From contig PFVX01000079.1 in NCBI GenBank assembly GCA_002790835.1, positions 174,666 to 238,665 on the forward strand: 64,000 nt of DNA. Direction: 5' to 3'. A program made the translations under genes and the position numbers. Positions within the stretch are counted from its first letter, which is position 1. Every line of letters starts with the position of its first letter. The DNA is from a bacterium CG_4_9_14_3_um_filter_65_15 (lineage in GTDB: Bacteria > Krumholzibacteriota > Krumholzibacteriia > LZORAL124-64-63). Shown one piece after another: positions 9,831 through 18,280 of this stretch. The notes under the pieces are model-generated. The model was not told the DNA's origin. It was given only the letters and a program-made list of their open reading frames with translations, and made no database searches.

Positions 9831-11051
9831 ATGTCCGTCGAGTTGATTCAAGCCCGCATCAAATCCGTGATGCGCAACCTTCCGCCCTTGCCGGAAGTGA
9901 CGCGTCAATTGTTGCTGGTGATCGGCGACGAGGATTCCTCCGCCCAGGACGTCTCCAAGGTCCTGGCCAGCGACCAGGCCCTGGCCGGCAAGGTGCTCAA
10001 ACTCGTCAATTCCTCCTTCTACGGGGTCCAGCAGGAAGTCACCACAATCAGCCGCGCGGTGGTCATGCTGGGCTTTACCGGGGTGCGCAACCTGGCTCTG
10101 GGGTTCGGATCCATTTCGGCTCTGCAGAAGCTGGGCGGCGACCTGGACATGCAACATTTCTGGGCCCACGCCGTGGCCAACGGTGCGGCGGCCCAGATCA
10201 TGGCCCCCCTCGCCAATCGGCGGACCGACCCCGAGGAAGCCTTTCTGGCGGGGTTGATGCACGATATCGGGGCCTACGTCCTGGCAACGGCCGTTCCCGA
10301 GAGCTACGGTCCCATCCTCGAACTTCCGGGGCCCAAGCGGATGGACGCCGAGCGCGAAATGTGCGGCATGACCCACGCCCAGGTGGGCCAGGGGTTGTTG
10401 AAATTCTGGGACCTGCCGACCGATTTCACCAAAGCGGCCCGCTTCCATCACGACATCGCCCAGGCGACCGACCCTGAACAGCCCCTGACCGGGCTGGTGG
10501 CCCTGGCGGATGTCCTGGCCTGCGTCCACGGCGGCGATTTCGAGACCACGATCTCGGAAGCCGATCTGGAAAAACTGGTGGCGGCGGTGGGGTTGTCCAT
10601 GGACAACATCCTCTCCACCCTCCAGGGCATGACGGCCAAGGTCGAAGGAATGGCCAGCTTCCTGCACATTTCCGGCGTCCAGGCCGGAGCGGTGCCGTCG
10701 GGTCCCCAGCACCAGAACCATACCTGTGTGGTGGTCACGACGGACGACACCCGCCGCGAGTGGTCGTCGACCCTGTTGCGCTACATGGGACACTCCCTGT
10801 TCTCCATGGAGGAATTGTTCAACCACGCGCCTGGCAGCGAAGCGGTGGATCTGGTCCTGGTCGATCCCCAGTGCATGACCGCCGCCAAGTTCACCCAGTT
10901 GATGACCTTCCTGTCCTCGCTGGAAGCCGGCATTTGCCTGTTGACCGATTACGGTGCCGCGGTGCCGCCGGCAGCCGAGGGTCTGCCTCGCCTTCCGGTG
11001 ATCTTCTCCGGCAAACAGCTGGAAAAGATCCTGGTTGCCCTTCCCGTCTGA
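9831..11051 (+). CDS. HDOD-domain signalling protein with a C-terminal receiver-like region
   Basis: This encodes 406 residues. Residues ~1-200 form an HDOD domain: LPPLPEVTRQLL, the segment VLASDQALAGKVLKLVNSSFYG typical of the family, and LAGLMHDIG, where HD-type metal ligands are partly kept. HDOD proteins have regulatory roles, but the biochemical activity is usually unknown. Residues ~300-400 (beginning HTCVVVTTDD) have the alternating pattern of a receiver domain (VDLVLVDPQCMTAAKFTQLM, AGICLLTDYGA) and may be a degenerate one; this is inference. The gene is followed 92 bases later by the DUF4230 operon. Confidence 0.87.
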   Translation: MSVELIQARIKSVMRNLPPLPEVTRQLLLVIGDEDSSAQDVSKVLASDQALAGKVLKLVNSSFYGVQQEVTTISRAVVMLGFTGVRNLALGFGSISALQKLGGDLDMQHFWAHAVANGAAAQIMAPLANRRTDPEEAFLAGLMHDIGAYVLATAVPESYGPILELPGPKRMDAEREMCGMTHAQVGQGLLKFWDLPTDFTKAARFHHDIAQATDPEQPLTGLVALADVLACVHGGDFETTISEADLEKLVAAVGLSMDNILSTLQGMTAKVEGMASFLHISGVQAGAVPSGPQHQNHTCVVVTTDDTRREWSSTLLRYMGHSLFSMEELFNHAPGSEAVDLVLVDPQCMTAAKFTQLMTFLSSLEAGICLLTDYGAAVPPAAEGLPRLPVIFSGKQLEKILVALPV

Positions 11052-11143
11052 CGCCCCCTTTCCTGATCCTTTCTTGCCCAACTGCGGGACCTTTGCGATG
11101 CTGTCGCCTTGGGTATGGGGTGCGATGTCGGAGGAGGTTTCCG

Positions 11144-11884
11144 TTGAACGATGCATTGATCGGGTTCGGCGGCGGTTTGGCCGTCGGTCTGGCCGCCTGG
11201 TTGACCTGGAAGGTCGCGCGCCGCGGGCGCCGTGCCCCGAGCGGACCGTCCGTGGTCAGCCGTGAGAGTTTCATCACCAGCATGCGCGCCGTCGGCGAAT
11301 TGAGCGTCTTCCGCATCATGACCAAGGAAGTCATCACCGCCAGCGAGCACTGGTTGGGCGACTTCGGGCAGAAATACCTGAACTGGCTGTTGTCCTCCCA
11401 GCGCATCACCCTGGTCATCGAATTCGACGTGGATTTCCGCTACGATCTGACCGATCCCCGTTTCGCCATCAGCCCGCACCGCGACGGTTACCGTCTGGTC
11501 CTGCCGCCGTGCCGTCATGAGGTCCTGATCCGGGACATGCGCATCCACAGCGAGGACAAGACAGAATTGCTTCCCTGGCTCATGCCCGATCTTCTGGGGC
11601 GCTTCATCACCGGTGGTTTCAGCGTGGACGCCAAGAACAAGCTGATCAGCGAGACCCGTCAGCAGGCCCGGGGCCTGGCCGGCGACCTGGTGCGCAAGGC
11701 GGGGGTGGAGGCCCAGAAATCCGCCTCGCGCACGTTGACCATGCTGGCCCAGGGCCTGGGCGTGTCCCACGTCGAGGTGGACTTCATCGGAGGCGAGGAG
11801 TTTGCGCTCGAGGTCGATTCCTCCCGCATCGAGGGCATGCTGGAAGAGGGGCCGAACCGGCTGGCCGGAAAGGAAACACCATGA
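11144..11884 (+). CDS. DUF4230-domain membrane-anchored protein
   Basis: This encodes 246 residues starting with a TTG at 11144; GGAGGAGG lies 6 bases upstream, and the protein then begins with a single membrane segment (LIGFGGGLAVGLAAWLTWKVA) followed by a basic cluster. The remainder fits DUF4230 (SRESFITSMRAVGELSVFRIMTKEV at the domain start). The domain function is unknown. Upstream in-frame codons (from 10760) overlap the HDOD gene and are not credible. The stop overlaps the next start by 4 bases (ATGA), so it is the first gene of a DUF4230-SLOG-MalY operon. Confidence 0.78.
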   Translation: MNDALIGFGGGLAVGLAAWLTWKVARRGRRAPSGPSVVSRESFITSMRAVGELSVFRIMTKEVITASEHWLGDFGQKYLNWLLSSQRITLVIEFDVDFRYDLTDPRFAISPHRDGYRLVLPPCRHEVLIRDMRIHSEDKTELLPWLMPDLLGRFITGGFSVDAKNKLISETRQQARGLAGDLVRKAGVEAQKSASRTLTMLAQGLGVSHVEVDFIGGEEFALEVDSSRIEGMLEEGPNRLAGKETP

Positions 11885-12387
11885 GCAGGACCGTCATCGG
11901 CGTCATGGGTGGATCGAGTGCCGATGCGCACACCCTGGCCGGGGCCCGCGAACTGGGTCGCCTGATCGCCGAGCGGGGTTGGGTGCTGCTTTCGGGCGGC
12001 AGGCCCACCGGGGTGATGCAGGCGTCGGTGAGCGGGGCTCACGAGGCCGGAGGCCTGACCGTGGGTGTGCTTTTCGACGACGATCGCGCCCAGGCCGCCG
12101 CGGGCCTCGATATCGTGATCCCCACGGGATTCGGCGCCGGGCGCAACGTGATCAACATCCTGGCCAGCGATGTGGTGGTCGCCTGCCGCGGCAACGGCGG
12201 CACCCTGAGCGAAATCGCCCTGGCCTTGCGCTTCGGGCGGCCGCTGGTGTTGCTGGATTTCGATCCGGGTCGCGACTTCCTGGACGCCTGCAGTGTGGAG
12301 GGTTCCGAGTCGCAGTGGGCGATCGCGCCGGATGCGGCCTCTGCGGTGGCCCAGGTCTCGATTTACCTGGCCGCGATGGGGCGTTGA
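11881..12387 (+). CDS. TIGR00725-type SLOG (LOG-like Rossmann) protein
   Basis: This encodes 168 residues in the SLOG superfamily of nucleotide-binding Rossmann folds related to lysine decarboxylase-like/LOG proteins. Visible motifs are IGVMGGSS at the N-terminus, LLSGGRPTGVM and GNGGTLSEIALALRFGRPL, corresponding to the GG and PGGxGTxxE-type loops. In LOG enzymes the last loop has the catalytic Arg/Glu of phosphoribohydrolases; this divergent form may bind a nucleotide without that activity. It overlaps the DUF4230 gene by 4 bases and is followed directly by the aminotransferase gene. Confidence 0.88.
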   Translation: MSRTVIGVMGGSSADAHTLAGARELGRLIAERGWVLLSGGRPTGVMQASVSGAHEAGGLTVGVLFDDDRAQAAAGLDIVIPTGFGAGRNVINILASDVVVACRGNGGTLSEIALALRFGRPLVLLDFDPGRDFLDACSVEGSESQWAIAPDAASAVAQVSIYLAAMGR

Positions 12388-12389
12388 CG

Positions 12390-13544
12390 GTGAGCGGCGC
12401 CTACGATTTCGACCGTCCCGTCGAACGGCGCGGTACGGACTCGCAGAAGTGGCTCCGCTATGCCGGGCGCGACGTGCTGCCCCTGTGGGTGGCCGACATG
12501 GATTTCCTCTCTCCCCCCGCCGTTCTGGAGGCCTTGCACGACCGTGTGGCTCACGGCGTCTTCGGCTACGGGCATCCCCAGCCGGAGTTGGAGGCGGCCG
12601 CCTGTGCGGATCTGCAACGGAATTTCGGCTGGCAGGTGGATCCGCAGTGGCTGGTCTGGCTGCCGGGACTCGTCAGCGGCTTGTCCGTATGCTGCCGGGC
12701 CGTGGGCGCACCGGGCGACGGGGTCGGCGTTCTGACGCCCATCTACCCGCCATTTTTGAAGGTGCCCGGGCTGATGGACCGCACCCTGGAGACGGTGCCC
12801 CTGGCCGGCGACAACGATACGGGCTGGCGGATGGAGGTCCGGCGTCTGGAGCGGGGGCTTTCGGAGCGGGCGCGGCTGTTGCTGCTGTGCCATCCCCACA
12901 ACCCCGTGGGACGACTGTGGTCCGAGCCGGAGTTGCGCCAGCTGGCCGACCTGTGTCTCGAGCGCCGTTTGGTGATCTGCAGCGACGAGATCCACAACGG
13001 TTTGATTCTCGAGCGTGACCGTCGCCATGTCCCTTTGGCGATGCTGGGCCCGGAGGTGGCCGCACGCACGGTGACCCTCGTCGCACCGAGTAAGACCTAC
13101 AACATCGCCGGACTGGGTTGCGCCTTGGCGGTGATCAGCGACCCGGATCTGCGGCGCCGGTTCCGCCGCGCCGCCGCCGGCATCGTGCCCCATCCCAACG
13201 TGCTGGGGATGGCAGCGGCCACGGCCGCCTACGCCCACGGTCGGCCCTGGTTGGAAAGCCTGCTGGACTACCTGCGCGCCAACCGCGACTTCCTCGCCGC
13301 CCGCGTGGCCGACCTGCCGGGAGTGACCATGGCCCCGGTCGAGGCCACCTACCTGGCCTGGTTGGACGTGCGGAGTCTGGGTCTGGATCATCCTCACGCG
13401 CATTTCCTGGCCCATGGGGTCGGCCTGTCCGACGGGCGGGATTTCGGGGCCGAGGGTTACCTGCGCCTGAACTTCGGTTGCCGGCGCGAGCTGCTGGCCG
13501 AGGCCTGCCAAAGGATCGAGGCGGCCGTGAAGGCCGCCTCATGA
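12390..13544 (+). CDS. MalY/PatB-type PLP-dependent C-S lyase / aminotransferase
   Basis: This encodes 384 residues, with start GTG at 12390 (a TTG at 12384 is possible). The N-terminal RRGTDSQKWLRYAGRDVLPLWVADMDF is diagnostic of the MalY/PatB group, whose members cleave cystathionine or cysteine conjugates. Other sites are LCHPHNPVGRLW, the PLP-ring Asp in ICSDEIHNGL and the Schiff-base lysine in APSKTYNIAGLGCA. It likely contributes to methionine or sulfur amino-acid metabolism, but beta-lyase and aminotransferase activities cannot be told apart. The coding end contains a 9-bp hairpin (13518-13540) without a T-run. Confidence 0.9.
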   Translation: MSGAYDFDRPVERRGTDSQKWLRYAGRDVLPLWVADMDFLSPPAVLEALHDRVAHGVFGYGHPQPELEAAACADLQRNFGWQVDPQWLVWLPGLVSGLSVCCRAVGAPGDGVGVLTPIYPPFLKVPGLMDRTLETVPLAGDNDTGWRMEVRRLERGLSERARLLLLCHPHNPVGRLWSEPELRQLADLCLERRLVICSDEIHNGLILERDRRHVPLAMLGPEVAARTVTLVAPSKTYNIAGLGCALAVISDPDLRRRFRRAAAGIVPHPNVLGMAAATAAYAHGRPWLESLLDYLRANRDFLAARVADLPGVTMAPVEATYLAWLDVRSLGLDHPHAHFLAHGVGLSDGRDFGAEGYLRLNFGCRRELLAEACQRIEAAVKAAS

Positions 13545-13584
13545 CGATCCGGGGGCCGGTTCAGGCCCCGTGCTGCGCGGGCGG

Positions 13585-15660
13585 CTACTCGGAGGCCTCG
13601 TCCTTGCCCAGCAGATAGCGGTCGAACCAGGCGATATCCCACTTGATCTTGGCCAGACGGTTCTCGTGGGTGGTAAGCCCGTGCGGTTCGCCGGGATAGA
13701 CCACCAGTTGGGTCGGCACATTCAGGTAGTGGTGCAGGGCCCGAAACAGCGCCCGGCTGTGCGGGGGTGGGACGCGGGGATCGTTGCCGCCCTGGTGGAT
13801 CAGGGTGGGGGTCTTCACCCGATCGAGGTGGTACATGGGGGAGGCCTCCCGGTAGGCGTCCGGCACCTGCCAAGGCTGACCCCGGTTGAAGTTGATCACG
13901 TGGCCCGGGGTGTCTTCGGTGCCCCACTGGATGGCCATGTCCAGCACGCCGGCCCCGCTGCTGGCCGCGGCGTACAGGTCGGGTTCGGCGGTGATCATGC
14001 AGTTGGTCAGGTAACCGCCGTTGCTCCAGCCCATGACGCCGATGCGCGAGGGGTCGGCGAAGCCCTGGTCGATGAGCCAGCGGGTTCCCGTGGCGATGTC
14101 CTTGACGTCGATGTCGTTTTCGCGGCCGACGAGCTTGGCCAGGAACTCGTCACCGTAACCGGTGGATCCGTGGTAGTTGGGGCTGAGCAGGGCATAACCG
14201 CGGGCCGGCAGGGAGGATCGTCCGTAGATCCACAACCGCAGGCGGTACTTGGTGCTCGATGTGGGACCGCCGTGAAGTTCGACCACCGCGGGCAGGGGCC
14301 CGTCGACCTCCTTGTAGCCCGGCGGCAACTCCAGGATGCCCCAGCAGGTGTCGCCGTCGGCTCCGGCCCAGCCCACGTGGCTGATCTGGGGCAGTTTCCA
14401 GGTCGCCACCTGGAGGTTGACGTCGGTCAGCGGCTCCAATTGGCCGTTCTTTTCCAGATGGTAGAGATCGTTCATGCGGGAGGTGGTTTCGGCGATGGTC
14501 ACCAGGCTGCGGCCTCGACGATCGCCCGCGAATGCCCCGACGACCCAGTCGCCCGGGGTCAGCACCTTGGTCCGGCCCTGTTGGCCTCCGGCCACTTTCT
14601 GCACGGCCATGACCCGGATCCGGGCCATGGACTCGCCCTCGTAGCACAAGGTCCGATCCTGGCCCGTCCAGGTGAGGCCGCCGGCATATCCCACCCGGCC
14701 CGGTCGTTGTATCCTTTGCAGATTCCAGGGGGCACCATTCTGTTCGGCCACCCAGATCTGGGAGGCGTAACCGTCGAAACTGATGGAAAAGGCGAGGGCC
14801 CCCCCGTCGGGGGCCCAGGTCAGGTCTTCCAGCCAACCGTACGGCGAGGGATGGGTGCTGCGCCACTGCTGGTCGGTCAGGGAAGTGACGTCGCCTGAGG
14901 CCAGGTCGACCACATCCACCCGGGACCATCCCTCACGATAGATCACTTCGCTGTCCTCGGTGGTGATCAGGGCCAGCCGGGATCCGTCTGGGGAGACGGC
15001 CATGTCCCAGATGTGGCGGGTGGCCGGCACGACGGTCTCGGTGCGCCACGATGCCAGGTCCAGCCGGTGGACCTCCGTCAGGGAAAGGGTTCCCGCGGCG
15101 TACTCGAGGTCGGGGAATTCCGCGCGGATATCGGCCCATTCCTTGGCCGCGGGTTCCTTGGTCGTGGTGTAGAAAACCGCCCCGCCGTCGGGGGCCAGGA
15201 CGAAGGAATTCACCCCGTCGGTGACCCGGGTTACGGCCTCGAGCCGACTGCCGTCCGGGTCGATGCGCCAGACCTGGCGCGAGCCGTCGTGGGGAGGGTT
15301 GTCGCGTCCGGCCCGGTCCCGACCCAGGAAATAGATCCGGTTTCCTTCGGCATTCCAGGCTGCCCCGCTGCCGCCGAAACCGTCGAAGGTCAACCGGTGG
15401 GCCATGCCGCCCCGCACCGGGACCACCCAGAGGTCGGAAGATCGGCCCTCCTTGCCCTGGCCCCAACGACTTTCGGTGTAGGCCGCCAGGGCGCCGTCGG
15501 GGGAAAGGGCCAGATTGCCCAGGGACACCAGGTCGAAGTAGTCTTCCGGCACGATATCGTGGGTTCTTTCGGCCGCCGTGGCCATCTGCGCCGGTGGGAA
15601 TAACAGGCATCCGAGCGTGGCGAGGGCCAGAATCGGCGGGAATGCGAGTCGTTTCAGCAA
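13585..15660 (-). CDS. Secreted S9-family prolyl oligopeptidase-like serine peptidase
   Basis: This encodes 691 residues. A TTG at 15660 is preferred: GGAGGAG lies 4 bases upstream and a Sec signal peptide follows (LKRLAFPPILALATLGCLLFPPAQMATA). In-frame codons further upstream (to 15756) would precede the ribosome-binding site. The N-terminal half is a beta-propeller with TolB-like repeats (LALSPDGALAAYTESRWG, AVSPDGSRLALIT). The C-terminal alpha/beta hydrolase has the nucleophile in GVMGWSNGGYL, the Asp in GGNDPRVPP and the His in PGEPHGLT. It probably degrades peptides outside the cytoplasm (dipeptidyl/acylaminoacyl peptidase group). It faces the MalY-type gene and diverges from the tagged secreted-protein gene. 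Confidence 0.9.
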   Translation of the reverse strand: MLKRLAFPPILALATLGCLLFPPAQMATAAERTHDIVPEDYFDLVSLGNLALSPDGALAAYTESRWGQGKEGRSSDLWVVPVRGGMAHRLTFDGFGGSGAAWNAEGNRIYFLGRDRAGRDNPPHDGSRQVWRIDPDGSRLEAVTRVTDGVNSFVLAPDGGAVFYTTTKEPAAKEWADIRAEFPDLEYAAGTLSLTEVHRLDLASWRTETVVPATRHIWDMAVSPDGSRLALITTEDSEVIYREGWSRVDVVDLASGDVTSLTDQQWRSTHPSPYGWLEDLTWAPDGGALAFSISFDGYASQIWVAEQNGAPWNLQRIQRPGRVGYAGGLTWTGQDRTLCYEGESMARIRVMAVQKVAGGQQGRTKVLTPGDWVVGAFAGDRRGRSLVTIAETTSRMNDLYHLEKNGQLEPLTDVNLQVATWKLPQISHVGWAGADGDTCWGILELPPGYKEVDGPLPAVVELHGGPTSSTKYRLRLWIYGRSSLPARGYALLSPNYHGSTGYGDEFLAKLVGRENDIDVKDIATGTRWLIDQGFADPSRIGVMGWSNGGYLTNCMITAEPDLYAAASSGAGVLDMAIQWGTEDTPGHVINFNRGQPWQVPDAYREASPMYHLDRVKTPTLIHQGGNDPRVPPPHSRALFRALHHYLNVPTQLVVYPGEPHGLTTHENRLAKIKWDIAWFDRYLLGKDEASE

Positions 15661-15789
15661 GGAACTCCTCCAATGCGTCGGGCGGGAAGGGAGGCAAAAG
15701 GGTGATGCCCCGGAATTTGGCGCACCCCAGCGGATTTTTCCAGGGGTTGATTGCAATCCAGAAAAAATCCTTTGGCAAGAATTTTATTA

Positions 15790-15818
15790 TTGAAATCTGG
15801 GAAATTTTCTGATAGAGT
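15790..15818 (+). promoter_or_regulatory. Sigma70-like promoter for the secreted-protein gene
   Basis: TTGAAA (15790-15795) and TAGAGT (15813-15818) are 17 bases apart in a distinctly AT-rich intergenic stretch. The inferred untranslated leader is about 85 bases. Confidence 0.5.
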
Positions 15819-15908
15819 ACGAAATCGGGGAGATTGAGTCTCTCCCTGAGCATCTTTGCCGAGCATCTGAGATCATTTTCGGAAACAGTTTTTTGAGGGA
15901 GGAAGTCT

Positions 15909-16502
15909 ATGAAAACCTTGTGCATGATGACCCTTCTCGTCGTCTGCGCCTCTATCGCGGGCGCCCAGGAACCCTGGCCCTACAACGACAACAACCTCGG
16001 CATCTATTTCGACGAGGGCGCCAGTCGGTATTGCTGCGGCAGCCCACCGGGATCCTTCGTCGACATGTACCTGATCCTGACCAGTCCCACCTATGCGACC
16101 GTGGGCGGTTGGGAAGCCAAAGTCCACTTCGAAGGCGCCGGCGCCGTCCCGATTTCCTTCGTCCCCCGGTACCAATACATCAATGCCGCCACGATCCCCA
16201 ATGAGTACATCGTCGGGCTTGGGGGGCCGCAGCCGGCGGTGGACGGTATCCTGGTCCTGATGGACATCCGGCTTTATGTGGTGGACGGCATGATCCCCGT
16301 CTACGGGTATGTGGGACCGACCTATTACCACTCGGCCGATGAAGCCTTGCCGGCCTATGTCAACGGTGCGGACCTGAACGTCATTCAGGTCATGTATCCA
16401 CGCACCGGCGGGGTCGACGATTGGGTCGTGAGCATCAACAACGGTTGTGTTGTCGATACCGAGAGCGCGTCGTTCGGAACGGTCAAGTCTCTGTTCCGCT
16501 GA
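15909..16502 (+). CDS. Secreted protein with C-terminal SFGTVKSLFR tag (paralogue 1)
   Basis: This encodes 197 residues. A strong ribosome-binding site (GAGGGAGGAAG) precedes the ATG, and a short Sec signal follows (MKTLCMMTLLVVCASIAGA). The mature protein aligns along its length with the 197-residue product at 17590: NLGIYFDEGAS with NIGLYFDETAT, NAATIPNEYIVGLGGP with NAASIPGEFIVGLGTP, and ALPAYVNGADLNVIQVM with NLPAYVDGDDRNLLKRM. Both end with VVD-x-E-x-ASFG-x-VK-x-LFR. The function is unknown; the fold appears mostly beta. It has its own promoter and terminator. The copies are separated by an IS110 remnant, which suggests an old tandem duplication. Confidence 0.82.
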   Translation: MKTLCMMTLLVVCASIAGAQEPWPYNDNNLGIYFDEGASRYCCGSPPGSFVDMYLILTSPTYATVGGWEAKVHFEGAGAVPISFVPRYQYINAATIPNEYIVGLGGPQPAVDGILVLMDIRLYVVDGMIPVYGYVGPTYYHSADEALPAYVNGADLNVIQVMYPRTGGVDDWVVSINNGCVVDTESASFGTVKSLFR

Positions 16503-16522
16503 TATGGAGTGACCTTTTGTCA

Positions 16523-16560
16523 AGGGCCGTCTTTCTTCGGGGAGGCGGCCTTTTTCTTTC
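16523..16560 (+). terminator. Rho-independent terminator after paralogue 1
   Basis: GGCCGTCT (16526-16533) pairs with AGGCGGCC (16544-16551) with one G-U pair, followed by TTTTTCTTT. It starts 20 bases after the stop. Confidence 0.8.
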
Positions 16561-16691
16561 TTCTGAACGGGCAGAGAACCGGGTGAGCACAGCGGGACTT
16601 TTTCGACGACGCGTCACTCTGATATGCGCGGGTTGCGCCGGCAAGCCGGTGCCGAGCCGCATGACCGTGCTCCGTCGTGAGGTACCGCACT

Positions 16692-17171
16692 CTAGCAGCG
16701 CGGGTCTGACCTGTGTCGATCAGCCACATAGCGATATCGCGGGTTCTCAGGATCGTCCCCGCCGACACCCACCCGGGCCTGATGCTGTTCAACGGCCAGC
16801 AGATAGTCCTCGAAGATCGTGCGATCAACTTCCCGGTCGAAGCGTAGGCTGTTCAGCCAGGTGCGGTGGCGCTGGGACCAGTTGCAGCCCGCTCGGAACA
16901 CCAGCCCGCGTCGCAGCAGGAACTTGCTCCGCCGGTGTCGGGAGCGCACCAGGTCCTTTTGGGCGTCTTCGCGGCAACGACTCAGATCACGCACTGCTTC
17001 CTCGTCCTCGGTCGGTGGATGGACAGGCGTCAGCAGGCCGGCGCGCAGCAGTTCGGCCAGCTTGCGGCGTCTCGATGATCGGTCTTGACCCGGTCACCGC
17101 AGCGGACCGGGATCAGCGACGGCGATCGTTTGCTTGTGCACGTCCAATCCAACATGGGCTATACTCGACAT
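16692..17171 (-). pseudogene. Decayed IS110-family transposase remnant
   Basis: On the minus strand, an ATG at 17171 gives HVGLDVHKQTIAVADPG, the start of the IS110-type DEDD transposase with its first catalytic Asp, then a stop. The next recognisable piece, CGDRVKTDHRDA, is in another frame and is normally ~100 residues further along, so an internal deletion is inferred. After one missing base the frame continues with KLAELLRAGLLTPVHPPT, then AVRDLSRCREDAQKDLVRSRHRRSKFLLRRGLVF and on to FEDYLLAVEQ. The C-terminal domain with the catalytic Ser is absent. No intact element ends were identified. It cannot make an active transposase. Confidence 0.85.
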
Positions 17172-17294
17172 GGCCGGATCCCTTCGTCGTATGCGGCTCT
17201 GACGTCGAAAGGCGCCAACCCGCGAAAGCGGTGCTTCGCCACCCGGCCGTCATCGCAACCAACACGTGTCGGTGACGACGATACGACATGGGGG

Positions 17295-17334
17295 CCGGTC
17301 ACTCCATAAGGCCTAGGCAATGACCGGTTTTTTT
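17295..17334 (+). terminator. Hairpin with T-run at the edge of the IS remnant
   Basis: CCGGTCA (17295-17301) pairs with TGACCGG (17321-17327) over a 19-base loop that contains a small palindrome (AGGCCT), followed by seven T. It may stop transcripts coming from the IS remnant, or mark an element end. Confidence 0.5.
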
Positions 17335-17485
17335 CCCCCCTGTCTCCAACTTCCCCAACAGGAAGTGGCGGGGGAAATTTTGTAAATTGTCCCCTGACAA
17401 CGCTTTATTTAGGATTTCGAAATTTGGGCATGAAATTTCATAAAGCTGTTTGATCCCGGTAAAAAAAACAAATCCAGAGATTTTT

Positions 17486-17516
17486 TTGTTCAAAAGGGCA
17501 TATTCTGTGTTATAAT
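17486..17516 (+). promoter_or_regulatory. Likely promoter of paralogue 2
   Basis: A perfect TATAAT (17511-17516) lies 74 bases before the ATG. The best -35 is TTGTTC (17486-17491) with a rather long 19-base spacer. The same TTGTTC/TATAAT pair, with a 17-base spacer, occurs before the response regulator gene at 39.4 kb. Confidence 0.55.
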
Positions 17517-17589
17517 GAAAACAGAGCAGTAGATGCGTTCGTGGGGTTCGCCCCAAATTTGACACCCTAACTTCATAGGAGCGACAACA

Positions 17590-18183
17590 ATGAAGAAGTT
17601 GCTTTTTGCCCTCGCCATCACGGCCCTGTTCATCAGCACCACGGCTTTCGCCCAACTCAACTGGGAAGACAACATCGGCCTGTACTTCGATGAAACAGCC
17701 ACCACTTCCTGCGAAGCCCTGCCCACCCTGACTTTCGGTAGCGGGTTCCTGGCCGTGACCCACTTGACCAGCAACAGCCTCGCCGGCTGGGAAGTCAAGA
17801 TCACCAGCACCGGCGGTGGCCAGTTCACCAGCATCACCCCTCGCGGTGACTTCATCAACGCCGCCTCCATCCCCGGCGAGTTCATCGTCGGCCTGGGCAC
17901 GCCCCTGGTTCCGGTGAACGGCACCGTGGTTCTGGCCGACCTGGACTTCGTGATCACCGACGACACCAATCCCTTCTACGGGTTCCTGGATCACGTGTAC
18001 TTCGACTCCATGGGCAACAACCTGCCCGCGTATGTCGATGGTGACGACCGGAACCTGTTGAAGCGCATGGTGCCCGCCCTCGGCGAACTGGGTAATCCCC
18101 AGCTGATCGCCAACGGCGACTGCAGCGGCGTGGTTGACAACGAGGACGCGAGCTTTGGTAACGTGAAGGCTCTGTTCCGCTAA
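17590..18183 (+). CDS. Secreted protein with C-terminal SFGNVKALFR tag (paralogue 2)
   Basis: This encodes 197 residues with a Sec signal peptide (MKKLLFALAITALFISTTAFA) and AGGAG 8 bases before the ATG. It is a full-length paralogue of the product at 15909. The mature domain has strand-rich segments (GWEVKITSTGGGQFTSI, NGTVVLADLDFVITDD) and ends VVDNEDASFGNVKALFR. The regulatory setting is strong: an AT-rich promoter, a good ribosome-binding site and a 14-bp terminator, suggesting an abundant exported product. The function is unknown; the tag suggests shared processing or anchoring with the other two tagged proteins (inference). Confidence 0.85.
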   Translation: MKKLLFALAITALFISTTAFAQLNWEDNIGLYFDETATTSCEALPTLTFGSGFLAVTHLTSNSLAGWEVKITSTGGGQFTSITPRGDFINAASIPGEFIVGLGTPLVPVNGTVVLADLDFVITDDTNPFYGFLDHVYFDSMGNNLPAYVDGDDRNLLKRMVPALGELGNPQLIANGDCSGVVDNEDASFGNVKALFR

Positions 18184-18215
18184 CCCGCCGCATGGTTTGG
18201 CATGTTCTCGCCCTA

Positions 18216-18250
18216 TGAAGAAGGCCGCCTTTTGGCGGCCTTCTTCATTT
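18216..18250 (+). terminator. Strong rho-independent terminator after paralogue 2
   Basis: A perfect 14-bp stem (TGAAGAAGGCCGCC at 18216-18229 with its complement at 18234-18247) has a TTTT loop and is followed by TTT. Confidence 0.9.
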
Positions 18251-18280
18251 CCCCCGCTGTCGGCCCCCGGCGATGGGGTC

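Larger units (their letters stand above)
17172..17589. other. Intergenic stretch between IS110 remnant and paralogue 2
   Basis: This 418-base stretch has no credible gene. The first ~120 bases are GC-rich and probably belong to the old insertion element. A hairpin with a T-run lies at 17295-17334. From about 17335 the sequence becomes strongly AT-rich and carries the likely promoter and ribosome-binding site (AGGAG at 17577-17581) of the next gene. Confidence 0.6.

Noticed and set aside
13570..14898. A 442-codon plus-strand frame opposite the S9 peptidase
   Set aside because: The peptidase frame has the catalytic Ser/Asp/His motifs, while this frame has none.
16692..17171. An active IS110 insertion sequence
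   Set aside because: The catalytic core is interrupted by a stop, a large deletion and a frame change, and the C-terminal domain is missing.
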